Shown: in pieces, positions 16,153-25,181 of the stretch
Layout of the letters: each line of letters begins with the position of its first letter
Position numbering within the stretch: the stretch's first letter is position 1
Source of the DNA: Natronorubrum texcoconense
Lineage (GTDB): Archaea > Halobacteriota > Halobacteria > Halobacteriales > Natrialbaceae
Direction of reading: 5' to 3'
Length of the DNA: 64,000 nucleotides
Assembly (NCBI RefSeq): GCF_900100335.1
Contig: NZ_FNFE01000002.1
Span: 124,001-188,000 of the forward strand
Program-made: the position numbers and the translations under genes
Notes under the pieces: model-generated
Database searches by the model: none
Told to the model about the DNA's origin: nothing
The model's input: only the letters and a program-made list of their open reading frames with translations

Positions 16153-16434
16153 TCAGTGTTTGAGGAAGTAAACCTGTTTGCGCGCGTCGCGGAAGCTGTA
16201 TCGGGAGCCGACGAGACCGACGTCCTCGAGGCGATTGAGCGCGTAGCGGACGGTTCGGTCGGGCAGGAGCGACTCCTCGGCGAGCTGGCCCTGCGAGAGC
16301 GGCGAGTCGGTCTCGAGCACTTTCGCGACCAGTTTCGCACTCGGCGGCAGGTCACGGAGACGGTCGCGGTATTCGTCCTCTGAGAGGGTTTCTTCGGCAG
16401 CACCGGCACGGTCCTCGGCTGTACTCATGCTCAT
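16153..16434 (-). CDS. Winged-helix transcriptional regulator (MarR/TrmB-like, 93 aa)
   Basis: 93 aa. The core, from LRDLPPSAKLVAKVLETDSP to the end, is a winged helix with the recognition helix LLPDRTVRYALNRLEDVGLV and a wing (SRYSFRDARKQVYFL). Small one-domain regulators of this kind are common in haloarchaea. Start choice: MSMSTAED at 16434 or MSTAED at 16428; the 16443 start adds three more residues. Target genes are unknown. Confidence 0.85.
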   Translation of the reverse strand: MSMSTAEDRAGAAEETLSEDEYRDRLRDLPPSAKLVAKVLETDSPLSQGQLAEESLLPDRTVRYALNRLEDVGLVGSRYSFRDARKQVYFLKH

Positions 16435-16725
16435 ACCTACCACAGCGGAATGGCCAGTGGTAAAGCTTCCCTATATGTAGATACGAATAGTCCAGTTTGT
16501 ATAAGGAGTATGAATGAGGTATTAACACAGAACGTGCATCCCGCCGCAGTCTTCCGATTGTAGTTATATACTGGGTCGCTCGGAGTCGATTCCCCGGCGA
16601 GCGAGTGTCCGTCAGTCACCGTCACTGGACTCTCAGTTCGAGGATCAGTTCCGACGAATCGTCGACACCGCTGGCTCGATTCGGGTCGGCACCTGCGTGT
16701 CCACTCGCCGATAGACTCCAGTATC
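16435..16725. other. Intergenic region, no gene seen
   Basis: AT-richer spacer between the divergent regulator and methyltransferase genes. Several TATA-like tracts are present (ccctatatgtag, agttatatactg). No convincing ORF, repeat or RNA was found. Confidence 0.6.
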
Positions 16726-16733
16726 GTTTTATC
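16726..16733 (+). promoter_or_regulatory. TATA box for the methyltransferase
   Basis: gttttatc lies about 30 nt before the GTG start at 16760. Confidence 0.55.
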
Positions 16734-16759
16734 CTCCGGCTACTGTAGTTGCGCCCAGT

Positions 16760-17467
16760 GTGAAAGGACAGGAGTGGTACCAGGCCGACGACGTCGCCGA
16801 GGAGTACGACGACAAGCGATTCTCCCAGGGCGGACAGCTGATCGACCGCCGGGAGAAAGCAGCCGTCCTCGAGGCCATCATGCCCGTCGAGGACCGGAAC
16901 ATCCTCGAGATCGCCTGTGGTACCGGGCGGTTCTCGGTGATGCTCGCCGAGCAAGGCGCCGACGTCGTTGGACTCGATATTTCGGCGGCAATGTTACAGC
17001 AGGGCCGGAAGAAGGCCCAGAACGTCGAACTCGAGGGGACGCTCGAGTTCTTGCGAGGTGACGCGGGACGGCTTCCGTTCCCGGACGACCACTTCGATAC
17101 CGTCGTCGCGATGCGGTTTTTCCACCTCGCGGACGATCCGAAGGCGTTCTTAGAAGAGATGCGTCGCGTGTCGCGCGAGCAGATCGTCTTCGACACGTTC
17201 AATCGGTTCAGTTCGCGCAGTATCTACAACTGGGCGCTGCCGATGGGGTCGCGACTCTACTCGAAGAGCGAAGTCGCCGTCTTGCTGGCCAAGACGAACC
17301 TGACCCTGGTCGACGTCGAAGACGATTTCATCGTCCCCTACGGCTTCTACCGGTCGATTCCGAACGTGCTCGCCTCACCGATCCGGACGATAGACGAGAC
17401 CATCGGAAAACTGCCGGTCACCGACCACCTCGCGTCGGTCTCCTACTGGAACACGCGGGTTCGCTGA
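16760..17467 (+). CDS. Class I SAM-dependent methyltransferase
   Basis: 235 aa, GTG start (MKGQEWYQADDVAEEYDDKR). SAM-binding motif I is ILEIACGTGRFSVMLAEQGA (about residues 48-67), followed by the acidic end of strand 2 (VVGLDIS) and GDAGRLPFPDDHFDTVVAMR, the classic UbiE/Methyltransf_11 pattern. The substrate is unknown. A same-strand glycosyltransferase follows after 172 nt with its own TATA box, so a shared role in a surface glycan or lipid is possible but not shown. Confidence 0.88.
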   Translation: MKGQEWYQADDVAEEYDDKRFSQGGQLIDRREKAAVLEAIMPVEDRNILEIACGTGRFSVMLAEQGADVVGLDISAAMLQQGRKKAQNVELEGTLEFLRGDAGRLPFPDDHFDTVVAMRFFHLADDPKAFLEEMRRVSREQIVFDTFNRFSSRSIYNWALPMGSRLYSKSEVAVLLAKTNLTLVDVEDDFIVPYGFYRSIPNVLASPIRTIDETIGKLPVTDHLASVSYWNTRVR

Positions 17468-17608
17468 CGGCTACCTGCAGTCGTCGGCGGCCCTGTCTCG
17501 GGTTTTCCCAGCCGTTGGGTTCTCTCTCGAAGCCACGTGTTTCTCGTTCGCGACGTGTGAACGACTTGAGACGATGCAGTGATCGTCACTCGGCGGGAAA
17601 CCCCCCTG

Positions 17609-17615
17609 TTTTTAC
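17609..17615 (+). promoter_or_regulatory. TATA box for the 17640 glycosyltransferase
   Basis: gtttttact sits about 27 nt before the ATG at 17640. Confidence 0.55.
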
Positions 17616-17639
17616 TACCGACGAACGCTACCACAAGGT

Positions 17640-18545
17640 ATGGAGCTCTCGGTGGTGGTATCGACGCTCAACGACCGGGAGCAGTTAGTATCGTGTCTCG
17701 ACGCACTCGCGAAGCGAGCACCGCCGTCGACGGAAGTCATCGTCGTCAACGGACCGTCCTCCGACGGGACGACCGGCGTCGTTCGCGACCGCACCGACGT
17801 GGACGTGCTCGTCGAAATCTCCGAGCGAAATCCCAACGTCTCGAGAAACGCGGGTCTCGGAACGGCCACCGGCGACGTCGTCGCCTTCCTCGATGGCGAG
17901 TACGCGATCGAACACAGCTGGTACGAGGCCGTCGAACGATTGATCGCCGACGGCACGGACGTCGTCACCGGCCCCGTCACGGGCGGCGGCACCGATTACG
18001 AGCTTCGAAAGCCACGATCCATCAAGGGTCGCAGCGTCACGCACTTCGACGGCGACAACGTCGCGTTCGACCGGACCGTCCTCGAGGCACTGGACGGATT
18101 CGACGAGTACCTCGAGGTCGACGGCGAGCGGGACTGCGCCCACCGCGTGGCCGGTCTCGGCTTCGACGTCGCCTGGGACGCGGAGATGGCCGCCAGATGT
18201 GAGGTCGGGACCGACGGCGGACGGACCGACCCCGACTGGGGAGGGACCTACCGCTCGCTGTCCTATCGACTCGCGAAGAACTACGGACCGCGACCGACGG
18301 TTCTCGGCCGAACCGTCGGGAGCGCGCTCCGCGACGGGTTCGCGAGCATTCGCGGCGTCGTCGCGGGAGAGGAGAAGCCGACCGGGTGGGTCTCCAACGG
18401 TACCGACGTCGTCAGCAACGCGGCCCGCGGCCTGGGTGACGGCCTCCGCGCTCGCTACGCCGACCGGTCGGCACAACGAAACCCGAACGGGCTGTCAGTG
18501 CGTCACGACCGGGCGGTGCAGTTGTACGATCGCCGCGAGGAGTAA
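17640..18545 (+). CDS. GT2 family glycosyltransferase (Agl-like)
   Basis: 301 aa. The GT-A fold is visible from MELSVVVSTLNDREQLVSCL, with ISERNPNVSRNAGLGTATGD and the metal-site strand VVAFLDGEYAIEHSW (DGE in place of the usual DxD). The next block, GDNVAFDRTVLEALDGFDEY then EVDGERDCAHR, is the acceptor-side GFDE region. Haloarchaeal relatives act in N-glycosylation or surface glycan assembly. No membrane anchor is present. The gene has its own TATA box. Confidence 0.85.
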   Translation: MELSVVVSTLNDREQLVSCLDALAKRAPPSTEVIVVNGPSSDGTTGVVRDRTDVDVLVEISERNPNVSRNAGLGTATGDVVAFLDGEYAIEHSWYEAVERLIADGTDVVTGPVTGGGTDYELRKPRSIKGRSVTHFDGDNVAFDRTVLEALDGFDEYLEVDGERDCAHRVAGLGFDVAWDAEMAARCEVGTDGGRTDPDWGGTYRSLSYRLAKNYGPRPTVLGRTVGSALRDGFASIRGVVAGEEKPTGWVSNGTDVVSNAARGLGDGLRARYADRSAQRNPNGLSVRHDRAVQLYDRREE

Positions 18546-18565
18546 GCCGCGCTGTCGCTGAGTGC

Positions 18566-19354
18566 TCACTCGCCGCGAAACGTCGGCTCTCGATCCTCGA
18601 GTCGCGCCTCGAACCCCTCGCGGTAGTCGTCGGTGTCGTCCAACTCGTACCCTAACTGCCGTTCGTAGGTCAGTCCCTTCTCGAGGGGCATCTCGAGGGC
18701 GGCATTGAGCGCTTGCTTGGCATTTCGAAGGCCGAGGGGAGCGTTGTCACAGAGGTCGTCGGCGAACGCCTTCGCCCGCTCGTCGACGACGTCGGCGTCG
18801 ACGACTTCGTGAACCAGTCCCATCTCGGCGGCGTCCTCGGGGTCGACGAACTCGCCAGTCATGACGATCTCCTTCGCGTTCGAGAGGCCCACCAGTCGCG
18901 GCAAGCGCTGGGTCCCGCCGCCGTGCGGAAAGGTGCCGAGTTTGACCTCGAGCAATCCGTACGTCGCCTCGCGGCCGATAATCCGGAAGTCACAGGGGAG
19001 CGTGAGTTCGAACGCCCCCGCGGGCGCGGCGCGTTTGATCCCGGCGACGACAGGTTGACGGGTCTCTTCGATCGTCTCGAGGAGTTCGGGAAAGACGTCG
19101 CGATCAATCTCGGAGTCGGGTTCGACTCGGTTGCGCATCATCTCGAGGTCCATGCCGGCACAGAGGACGGGCCCCTCGCCGAGCAACGTCACCGCGCGAA
19201 CGTCGTCGTTCGCGTCGACTCGCTCGAAGGCCTCGATCAGATCGCGCATGAGATCGACCGTCATCGCGTTTCGCTTGTCGGGCCGCGAGAGATAGACGTC
19301 CGCGCGCGTCTCGTTCCAGTCGATCGCCGCGAGTCCGGTGCCGATGGAATCCAT
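18566..19354 (-). CDS. Enoyl-CoA hydratase/isomerase family protein
   Basis: 262 aa. The crotonase fold is clear: LLGEGPVLCAGMDLEMMRN forms the first half of the oxyanion hole, AAPAGAFELTLPCDFRI the second, and LLEVKLGTFPHGGGTQRLPR carries the CoA-side signature with a possible catalytic Glu. Family members hydrate, isomerise or cleave acyl-CoA thioesters; which one applies here is open. It converges with the glycosyltransferase and has no neighbouring beta-oxidation genes. Confidence 0.88.
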   Translation of the reverse strand: MDSIGTGLAAIDWNETRADVYLSRPDKRNAMTVDLMRDLIEAFERVDANDDVRAVTLLGEGPVLCAGMDLEMMRNRVEPDSEIDRDVFPELLETIEETRQPVVAGIKRAAPAGAFELTLPCDFRIIGREATYGLLEVKLGTFPHGGGTQRLPRLVGLSNAKEIVMTGEFVDPEDAAEMGLVHEVVDADVVDERAKAFADDLCDNAPLGLRNAKQALNAALEMPLEKGLTYERQLGYELDDTDDYREGFEARLEDREPTFRGE

Positions 19355-19465
19355 GTCCGTTCGGTTAGCCGCCAGTCACGTAATAGTAGCTGCTGAGATG
19401 GAACTGTCACCCGAAGCCCCTTGCCGAACGCTCAGTACAAATAAAGGCGTTACCGACCGGACCAC

Positions 19466-19678
19466 GTACGGTGGCGCGCGCTGAGCCGCGGTGAACCGCG
19501 GCTCGAAGATGTGCGAGGTCGTCGCGAGTAGTGCGGGATCTCCGATCCCGCATACCATGCGAACGGGCGCTTCGCGCCCGTGAGCGGATGCCACGAGCGA
19601 CTGCGTGGAAGACGCTTGCGTCTTCCAATGGATGAGCGAGCGCCTCTAGCGCGAGCGAATCGGCTGGGGAGGACGTGG
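19466..19678 (+). repeat. Hairpin-train intergenic repeat, copy B
   Basis: After acggtggcgcgcgctga come four perfect hairpins in a row: 19483-19504 (GAGCCGCGG stem), 19532-19552 (TGCGGGATC), 19563-19581 (ACGGGCGC) and 19606-19627 (TGGAAGACG). The element then has ggatgagcgag and ends GCGAGCGAATCGGCTGGGGA then GGACGTGG. Start, middle and end match copy A (6621-6738). No ORF is present, and the flanks 19355-19465 and 19679-19741 hold nothing I recognise. Confidence 0.65.
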
Positions 19679-19741
19679 AACTCATTGCCGCCAGCGACAG
19701 CAAACCGCTCGTTCTCGTCAAACCCCGTTAGAGCGGATCGA

Positions 19742-20521
19742 CTACCCCTCGAGCACTTCGTAGGAGACGTCCGCGTCTCGAAGCGTATCGGTTACCCGGC
19801 CGACTTCGTTGGTGGTGGCGACCGCGGCCACCTCGAGACCGCGTTCGGCGCCCTCGGCGGCGACCTCGCCGGCCGCGAACGGGACGGTCGGATCGCTGCC
19901 GGCCTGGCGGCAGGCGACGACGGCCTCGACGCCGGCGGCGACGACGAGATCGGACTCCGCACAGTGCTCCGAGAGCGTTGCCGAGTCGACGGCGCGACTC
20001 CCGCCGGTGCGAACCGCGGGGATCTGCAGAACGGTGACGGAGCCCGGCTCGAGCTCCATGACGCCCTCGAAACTCGTGACGCCGACGTCGGTGCCGGCCT
20101 CGGCGTCGGTCGTCGCGACGCCCGTCGCCGGCCCCTCGCTGTTGGGGGTCGCGTGGAGCAATCCGTCTCGAACCGAGAGCGTGACGGTGTCGCCCTCCGC
20201 GATGTCGTCGGTCGCGATGTAGGCCGCCTCGCTCATCGCCCCGAGCACGTCGCCCGTGACGTGGTCGGCGAACCGGCGCACGTCGTCGGCGGTCCGAAAG
20301 AGCAAGTCGACGCCTTCCGGCGTGACGCGGTAGCGCGAACGACCCTCCTTTTCGACGAGGCCGTCGTCGACGAGTTCGCGGATGTACTCGCTGACGGCCT
20401 GACTCGTCACGCCGACTTCCTCGGCGATCTCTCCCTGGCTGACGGCGGGCTGGCGCTCGGCGATCTGGACGAGGATCCGAAACCGCGTTGCGGCCCGCTT
20501 GTTATCGAGGACGTCGACCAT
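19742..20521 (-). CDS. MarR-type winged-helix regulator with C-terminal sensor-like domain
   Basis: 259 aa from MVDVLDNKRAATRFRILVQI. The N-terminal wHTH (residues 1-70) includes AVSQGEIAEEVGVTSQAVSE and the wing DDGLVEKEGRSRYRVTPEG. Residues 95-259 are an alpha/beta domain with repeated V/A strands (VTSFEGVMELEPGSVTVLQI, then ESDLVVAAGVEAVVAC). This layout matches haloarchaeal DUF7839-type regulators, a recollection. The effector is unknown. The upstream in-frame extension to 20755 is rejected because a T-rich TATA-like tract lies about 27 nt before 20521. Confidence 0.85.
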   Translation of the reverse strand: MVDVLDNKRAATRFRILVQIAERQPAVSQGEIAEEVGVTSQAVSEYIRELVDDGLVEKEGRSRYRVTPEGVDLLFRTADDVRRFADHVTGDVLGAMSEAAYIATDDIAEGDTVTLSVRDGLLHATPNSEGPATGVATTDAEAGTDVGVTSFEGVMELEPGSVTVLQIPAVRTGGSRAVDSATLSEHCAESDLVVAAGVEAVVACRQAGSDPTVPFAAGEVAAEGAERGLEVAAVATTNEVGRVTDTLRDADVSYEVLEG

Positions 20522-20811
20522 GCGTCGATAATTCGGCGAGCGCCTCAAAAAGGTACCCGGTCTCGGCGATCCGCTCTCGGCGGGCTGATTCGGACCGTAA
20601 AGAGGGAGAGGCCGCGAGAACGTGGAATCTGACGGCGGATTGCTCTCGTCCGAAGAAGGATGTGATACTCCCGACCGGTGAAGGGTGTGCAAGCGACGTT
20701 CATATGCGAGCGCGACCGCACTGAGAGATACGGAGTAGCGATCGATCCCCTCCATTGGACGGCGCTTCGATCCCCAACGGTCCCCCTTCCAGACGGAGAG
20801 CAGACGAACTC

Positions 20812-21312
20812 ATGCATCGACGAACAGCCCTCGCGGCGATCACCGGCGCTAGCCTGTCCCTCCTCACGGGGGGCGCTACCGACTGGACCGCCACACCGCC
20901 TGCCGGTGTCGACGAACCCCTGACCGACGACACCATCGGTCCGGCCGATGCGACCGAACGGGCGGCGACCGACCTCGAGAGCGGCGTTTCCTTCGAGGGG
21001 GAGGTAGTCGAGGTCGTCGAGTGCGGCCGGACCTGCCGCGAGGCCACTACGACGCTCACCAACACCGGCACCGACGATGCGACTGCCGTTCAGGTCGCCG
21101 CCACCGTCGTCGCCGGCGAAACGCTCGTCTGGGAGACCGACGAGGAGATCGGACGCCTCGAGGCCGGCGAAACCGTCACTCGGACCCAGCGGATCGATAT
21201 CGACGTCGTGAGCGCTCTCGCGATCGAAAACAACGACCGAACGGTCACGATCACGACGACGATCACGTCGGCACAGCGGACGGAACAGTTCGTCACCGAG
21301 ACGAGGGTGTAG
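20812..21312 (+). CDS. Secreted protein with possible Tat signal, unknown function
   Basis: 166 aa. The N-terminus MHRRTALAAITGASLSLLTG looks like a twin-arginine or Sec signal peptide. The mature part carries an immunoglobulin-like beta domain: CREATTTLTNTGTDDATAVQ, then VAATVVAGETLVWETDEEI, typical of FxLYD/CARDB-type extracellular modules. No enzyme motif is seen. The start at 20755 would hide the signal peptide and is rejected. A cell-surface or secreted binding role is the most that can be said. Confidence 0.75.
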   Translation: MHRRTALAAITGASLSLLTGGATDWTATPPAGVDEPLTDDTIGPADATERAATDLESGVSFEGEVVEVVECGRTCREATTTLTNTGTDDATAVQVAATVVAGETLVWETDEEIGRLEAGETVTRTQRIDIDVVSALAIENNDRTVTITTTITSAQRTEQFVTETRV

Positions 21313-21647
21313 TCCGGTGGCAACGCATCTCCAGTAGACTAATTACCCTCCACTCGAGCCAAGAGTACGTGGGCTGGGCTGCGGTTGACACACCATTATC
21401 ACACACCACTGCGGTCCCAGCGCCCACACCGCGACTTCGATGCGGGAATCACAGCTAGCCGTCGGTATCGACCGAGCAGCGTTCCCGCTGTAGCGTAGTA
21501 TATCGGTGTTGATGATAGTCTTTAACCCGATACGATTTGGCGGTGGCGGACGATCGAGCCACCGCTCCGTCCGGTGAAAATGACGACAGTATCGCCGTCT
21601 TCGGTGACGAGGCCCGACAGCTGTACTGATCGGACGTGATAACGAAG
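21313..21647. other. Intergenic region, no gene seen
   Basis: Spacer between two convergent genes. It contains the AT-richer tract gtagtatatcggtgttgatg, but no ORF of acidic haloarchaeal character and no repeat shared with other parts of the window. Confidence 0.55.
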
Positions 21648-22490
21648 CTATTGCGTCGAACTCGAGGCCTGAACCTCGGTCTCTCCGGCGGTAATCGGTC
21701 TGAGAAGTCGACGAAGCAGCGAGTAACAACAGCCGAAGACGAACCCGAAGACGAGTAGACCGATCAGACTCTGCCAGTGAAGATACGGAAACGGCCGCGA
21801 AAGCTCGAAGAACCGCTGCATCCAAAGCGGGAGGGCGACGACGATTCCGAACAACCAACCCACGACGGCGACCAGCATGCCGACCGAGATCCCGGCGACC
21901 GGATCGGTCGCCCGCATGGTTTCGTCCGCCAGCGCGATGATCGCCGCAATGCCCGCGCCGGTGACGATGCTCCACGCGAGCAGTAGCGTTGCCCCCGCGC
22001 GGGCGCTCTCGCGACCGTACAGCGTGGCGATGGACTCGAGCCGGTTCGTCGCGTACAGCCCGGCGCCGAGGGCGGCCCCGGCGATCAGGGCCGCGAGCCC
22101 GACGCAGACGATGGCCGCGACGAACTGGGTGCCCCGCGACCCGCTCGTGGATCCGTTCCTACTCCCCGCGGCCGTAAACACGGTGACCGCGACCAGAAAG
22201 AGGAGTATCGATCCGACGATTAATTCGAGCGTCATCCCGGTAAGCGCCGGCTGATCGAGCGTATAGTGGAACGCGAACAGGTCGGCCCACCGCGAATCGT
22301 GGAGGGACTCGAGGGTGCGATCGAGGACGGGAGCGACGCGATACGCGTCCGGCGCGAGCCCCCAGAGCCCGCCGCCGAGGATCAGCAACAGTTGATACCG
22401 ACGGACGCTCTCGAATCGGAGCGCCAACGGCGCCGTCAGCAGGAGGAGGAGTGACGCACCGACGAGGAAGTGGACGATAGCTGGGGCCAT
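21648..22490 (-). CDS. Multi-pass membrane protein, unknown
   Basis: 280 aa from MAPAIVHFLVGASLLLLLTA. About seven hydrophobic segments are visible, including VAAIVCVGLAALIAGAALGA, TLLLAWSIVTGAGIAAIIAL and GISVGMLVAVVGWLFGIVVA. The N-terminal H and the block GLWGLAPDAYRVAPVLDRTL recall membrane-bound hydrolases of the DUF457 type, but the full signature is absent. I do not recognise the family. The start was chosen at the first Met that opens a membrane helix; the ORF extends to 22646 without one. Confidence 0.75.
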   Translation of the reverse strand: MAPAIVHFLVGASLLLLLTAPLALRFESVRRYQLLLILGGGLWGLAPDAYRVAPVLDRTLESLHDSRWADLFAFHYTLDQPALTGMTLELIVGSILLFLVAVTVFTAAGSRNGSTSGSRGTQFVAAIVCVGLAALIAGAALGAGLYATNRLESIATLYGRESARAGATLLLAWSIVTGAGIAAIIALADETMRATDPVAGISVGMLVAVVGWLFGIVVALPLWMQRFFELSRPFPYLHWQSLIGLLVFGFVFGCCYSLLRRLLRPITAGETEVQASSSTQ

Positions 22491-22620
22491 GCAGTCGAAG
22501 TGAAGCGACCGTACGCCGGGGAACTCCTTTAGTAGCCTCGCCGTACAGCGCTCGAGCGGCGGTGGATTCTCGAGACGCGTGCTCGAATAAGACTCTGCGA
22601 TCGATACGTATCGTGTTCGG

Positions 22621-23802
22621 TTAGCGATCGCGATCGACCGTCTCACCGGGCAGCGTCGTCGCGCCGGTGTCGAGTTTCAGTCCGGGTGAGAGACTCGAGT
22701 TGATCCCCGTCTTCGCGCCGTCACCGGCGACGACGCCGAACTTTCGCCGTCCGGTCGAAACCCGCTCGCCCTTGACGGTGAACTCGATATCCCCGTCGTC
22801 GTGGCGGAGGTTCGCGACGTTCGTCCCGGCACCGAAGTTGACGTCCCGGCCGAGGATGCTGTCGCCGACGTAGGAGAGATGGCTGACCGAAGCGTCTCGA
22901 GAGAGCACGCTGTTTTTCACCTCCGCGGCGTGGCCGACTTTCGCCCCCTCGTCGATCAGGGTCGCCCCGCGGACGTAGGCGTTGGGCCCGACGGTCGCGC
23001 CCGAACGGATCAGCGCCGGTCCCTCGACGACGACGCCCGGCTTCACCGTCGCGCCGTCTTCGACGACCACGTCGCCTTGCAGGTGGGCGTCCTCGCTCAC
23101 GTCGCCGTCGATCCGGCGCTCGAGATCGCCGATCTTCCACTCGTTGGCCTCGAGCAGTTCCCAGGGTCGGCCGACGTCGAGCCAGCGCTCGAGCGTGACG
23201 GGCGTGACGTCGAACTCGTCGATCACGCGAGCGACGACGTCCGTAATCTCGTGTTCGCCGCGCTCGCTTTCGGGGACCTCGAGCCATTTTTTGGCCTCCT
23301 CGGGAAAGGCGTAGGCCCCGGCGTTGGCGAGGTTCGTCGGTGGATCGGCGGGTTTCTCGACGATACCGGTGACCGAGTCGCCCTCGGTGCTGAGGACGCC
23401 GTAGTTGCGTGGCTCTGCGACTTCGATAGCACAGATGGCCGGACACTCGGTAAAGAGCCGATCGATCGCCGCGGGATCGTACAGGTTGTCGCCGTTCAGG
23501 ACGGCGAACGGACCCTCGATGTGCTCGCGGGCCGTGTTGACGGCGTGGGCTGTCCCCGCCTGTTCGGTCTGAACGGCGTAGCTGACGGGAACGCCGCGAT
23601 ACTCCGCGCCGAAGTAGTCCCGAACCGTGTCGGCTTCGTAGCCGATCACGAGGACGATTTCGTCCGCTCCGGCGTCGACCGCGGCGTCGATAGTGTGGGC
23701 CACGAGCGGCCGGTCCGCCACCGGCAGCATCGGTTTCGGAACCGAATCCGAGAGTGGTCGAATGCGCGTGCCCTGACCCGCCGCGAGAACGACTGCTTTC
23801 AT
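22621..23802 (-). CDS. Bifunctional sugar-1-phosphate nucleotidylyltransferase/acetyltransferase (GlmU-like)
   Basis: 393 aa. The N-terminal nucleotidylyltransferase starts with MKAVVLAAGQGTRIRPLSDS and PKPMLPVADRPL, containing the nucleotide-binding GxGTRxRPL and a catalytic Lys. The C-terminal third is a left-handed beta helix made of hexapeptide repeats (VVEDGATVKPGVVVEGPALI, SGATVGPNAYVRGATLIDEG). Archaeal proteins of this form make UDP-GlcNAc or related sugars from glucosamine-1-phosphate or glucose-1-phosphate. The exact substrate is not proven by sequence. A TATA-like gataagc on the plus strand lies about 28 nt upstream of the start. Confidence 0.88.
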   Translation of the reverse strand: MKAVVLAAGQGTRIRPLSDSVPKPMLPVADRPLVAHTIDAAVDAGADEIVLVIGYEADTVRDYFGAEYRGVPVSYAVQTEQAGTAHAVNTAREHIEGPFAVLNGDNLYDPAAIDRLFTECPAICAIEVAEPRNYGVLSTEGDSVTGIVEKPADPPTNLANAGAYAFPEEAKKWLEVPESERGEHEITDVVARVIDEFDVTPVTLERWLDVGRPWELLEANEWKIGDLERRIDGDVSEDAHLQGDVVVEDGATVKPGVVVEGPALIRSGATVGPNAYVRGATLIDEGAKVGHAAEVKNSVLSRDASVSHLSYVGDSILGRDVNFGAGTNVANLRHDDGDIEFTVKGERVSTGRRKFGVVAGDGAKTGINSSLSPGLKLDTGATTLPGETVDRDR

Positions 23803-23917
23803 GTGTTTGGCTGTTCCACGAACCGTCGGATAAGCGATTCGCCTCCCGGAGCCGACATTCCTTCCATTCCTGACAGCAATCGGCCGGGTGTTCCGGTCGA
23901 GAAAACGCGACTCCCGA

Positions 23918-23924
23918 TTTATAA
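23918..23924 (+). promoter_or_regulatory. TATA box for the 23956 lipoprotein
   Basis: tttataa lies 32-38 nt before the ATG, placing transcription start a few bases upstream of it. Confidence 0.5.
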
Positions 23925-23955
23925 GGTCGGATTGCTGAAGTGAGACTGAGAAGCG

Positions 23956-25086
23956 ATGAAGCGAGTACACGTTTCGACAGTAGTCGTCGCCCTCCTGCTG
24001 GTCACCGCCGGCTGTCTGGGCGCGGTGGGATCAGGAGACGACGACACGAGCGTCGACGACGATGTCGAGGAGGACCTGCCCGACGAGGAACTACCCGACG
24101 AGGAACTACCCGATGCGGACGCGCTGCTCGAGGCCGCACTCGAAGCCGAATCGAACGTGGAGACCGTCCAAGGGATCCAGACGACGACGATGGACGACGG
24201 AACGGAGACCGTCACGACGACCCAGGAGGTCTGGGAACGAGGGCCGGATCAGTACCGGGCTGATATCGTCGAAGCAGACGAGCCCGAGCCCATCGACGTG
24301 ATTGTATCCGACGGTTCGACGGTCTGGATGTACGACGCGGACGACAACGAGGCCGTCCGAATGGAGTTCGAATTCGATCTGGAGGACCAAGAGGCGTTGA
24401 ACGACGGCTTCGTCGAGGCCTTCACGACCGGTACGAACGCGTCGGTCGAGGGAACCGATATCGTCGCGGACCGAGACGTCTACGTCCTCGAACTCACCGG
24501 CGACGGCGACGACGCGCTCTACGAATCGGCGACGCTCTGGATCGACCAGGAGACCGACTACCCCGTGAAACAGGAGATCACGCCCGCAGTCGGTGAGTCG
24601 GTGACGACGACCGTCGCGTTCGATGAGGTTGCCTTCGACGAGGATATCGACGACGAGGTCTTCGCGTTCGAACCGCCAGCGGACGCCGAGATCAGGAACC
24701 TCGAGGAACTCACGCCCCAGCAGTACACTGATGTTGACGCCGCCGATGCCGACGTCCCGTTCGATCTCCCCCGCCCGGACGTTCCCGCCGAGTACACGCT
24801 CGAGAGCGTCCTAGCCGGAGAGAACATGGTGGGCTGGAGCGCGACGCTGCAGTACGCGGACGAAGCGGGCTCGTTCCTGACCGTTGGCGTCGCCGACGAG
24901 GCTCAGGATCCCGTCTTCGAACCCGACAGCGACCCCGTCGAGATCGGCGACGTCGACGCGACGATCCGAGAGGCCACCGAGACGAGGACGATCATCGAGT
25001 GGGAAGACGACGGACTCAGCTACACCGTCAGCGGCGAACTCACGGCGGACGAACTGATCGACGTGGCCGAGTCGATCGTCGACTGA
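23956..25086 (+). CDS. Secreted lipoprotein, LolA-like
   Basis: 376 aa. The lipobox VTAGC (Cys20-21 region) follows a hydrophobic signal sequence. A short DEELP tandem repeat (about residues 42-52) then links to a LolA/LppX-like beta domain (VQGIQTTTMDDGTETVTTTQ, VWERGPDQYRADIVEADEPE), and the C-terminal 100 residues resemble DUF4367 (TLESVLAGENMVGWSATLQY). Haloarchaeal members are called outer-membrane lipoprotein-sorting proteins by homology only, since there is no outer membrane. A role in binding a hydrophobic ligand outside the cell is plausible. Confidence 0.82.
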   Translation: MKRVHVSTVVVALLLVTAGCLGAVGSGDDDTSVDDDVEEDLPDEELPDEELPDADALLEAALEAESNVETVQGIQTTTMDDGTETVTTTQEVWERGPDQYRADIVEADEPEPIDVIVSDGSTVWMYDADDNEAVRMEFEFDLEDQEALNDGFVEAFTTGTNASVEGTDIVADRDVYVLELTGDGDDALYESATLWIDQETDYPVKQEITPAVGESVTTTVAFDEVAFDEDIDDEVFAFEPPADAEIRNLEELTPQQYTDVDAADADVPFDLPRPDVPAEYTLESVLAGENMVGWSATLQYADEAGSFLTVGVADEAQDPVFEPDSDPVEIGDVDATIREATETRTIIEWEDDGLSYTVSGELTADELIDVAESIVD

Positions 25087-25098
25087 TCGCGCTACCCT

Positions 25099-25110
25099 GA
25101 AAACGTTTTT
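25099..25110 (+). terminator. Candidate terminator of the lipoprotein gene
   Basis: gaaaacgttttt, a short palindrome with a T5 run, lies 13 nt after the stop. Confidence 0.35.
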
Positions 25111-25181
25111 CGACGACACGGCGCCGGTACCGGCAGCCGGTAGCGAGACGAAACAGCCGCTGTGTGGCAGTTCTCGGGGAG

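Noticed and set aside
16437-16625. 62-codon minus ORF before the methyltransferase
   Set aside because: Non-acidic, Cys/Thr-rich composition and no start signal; it overlaps the regulator's promoter.
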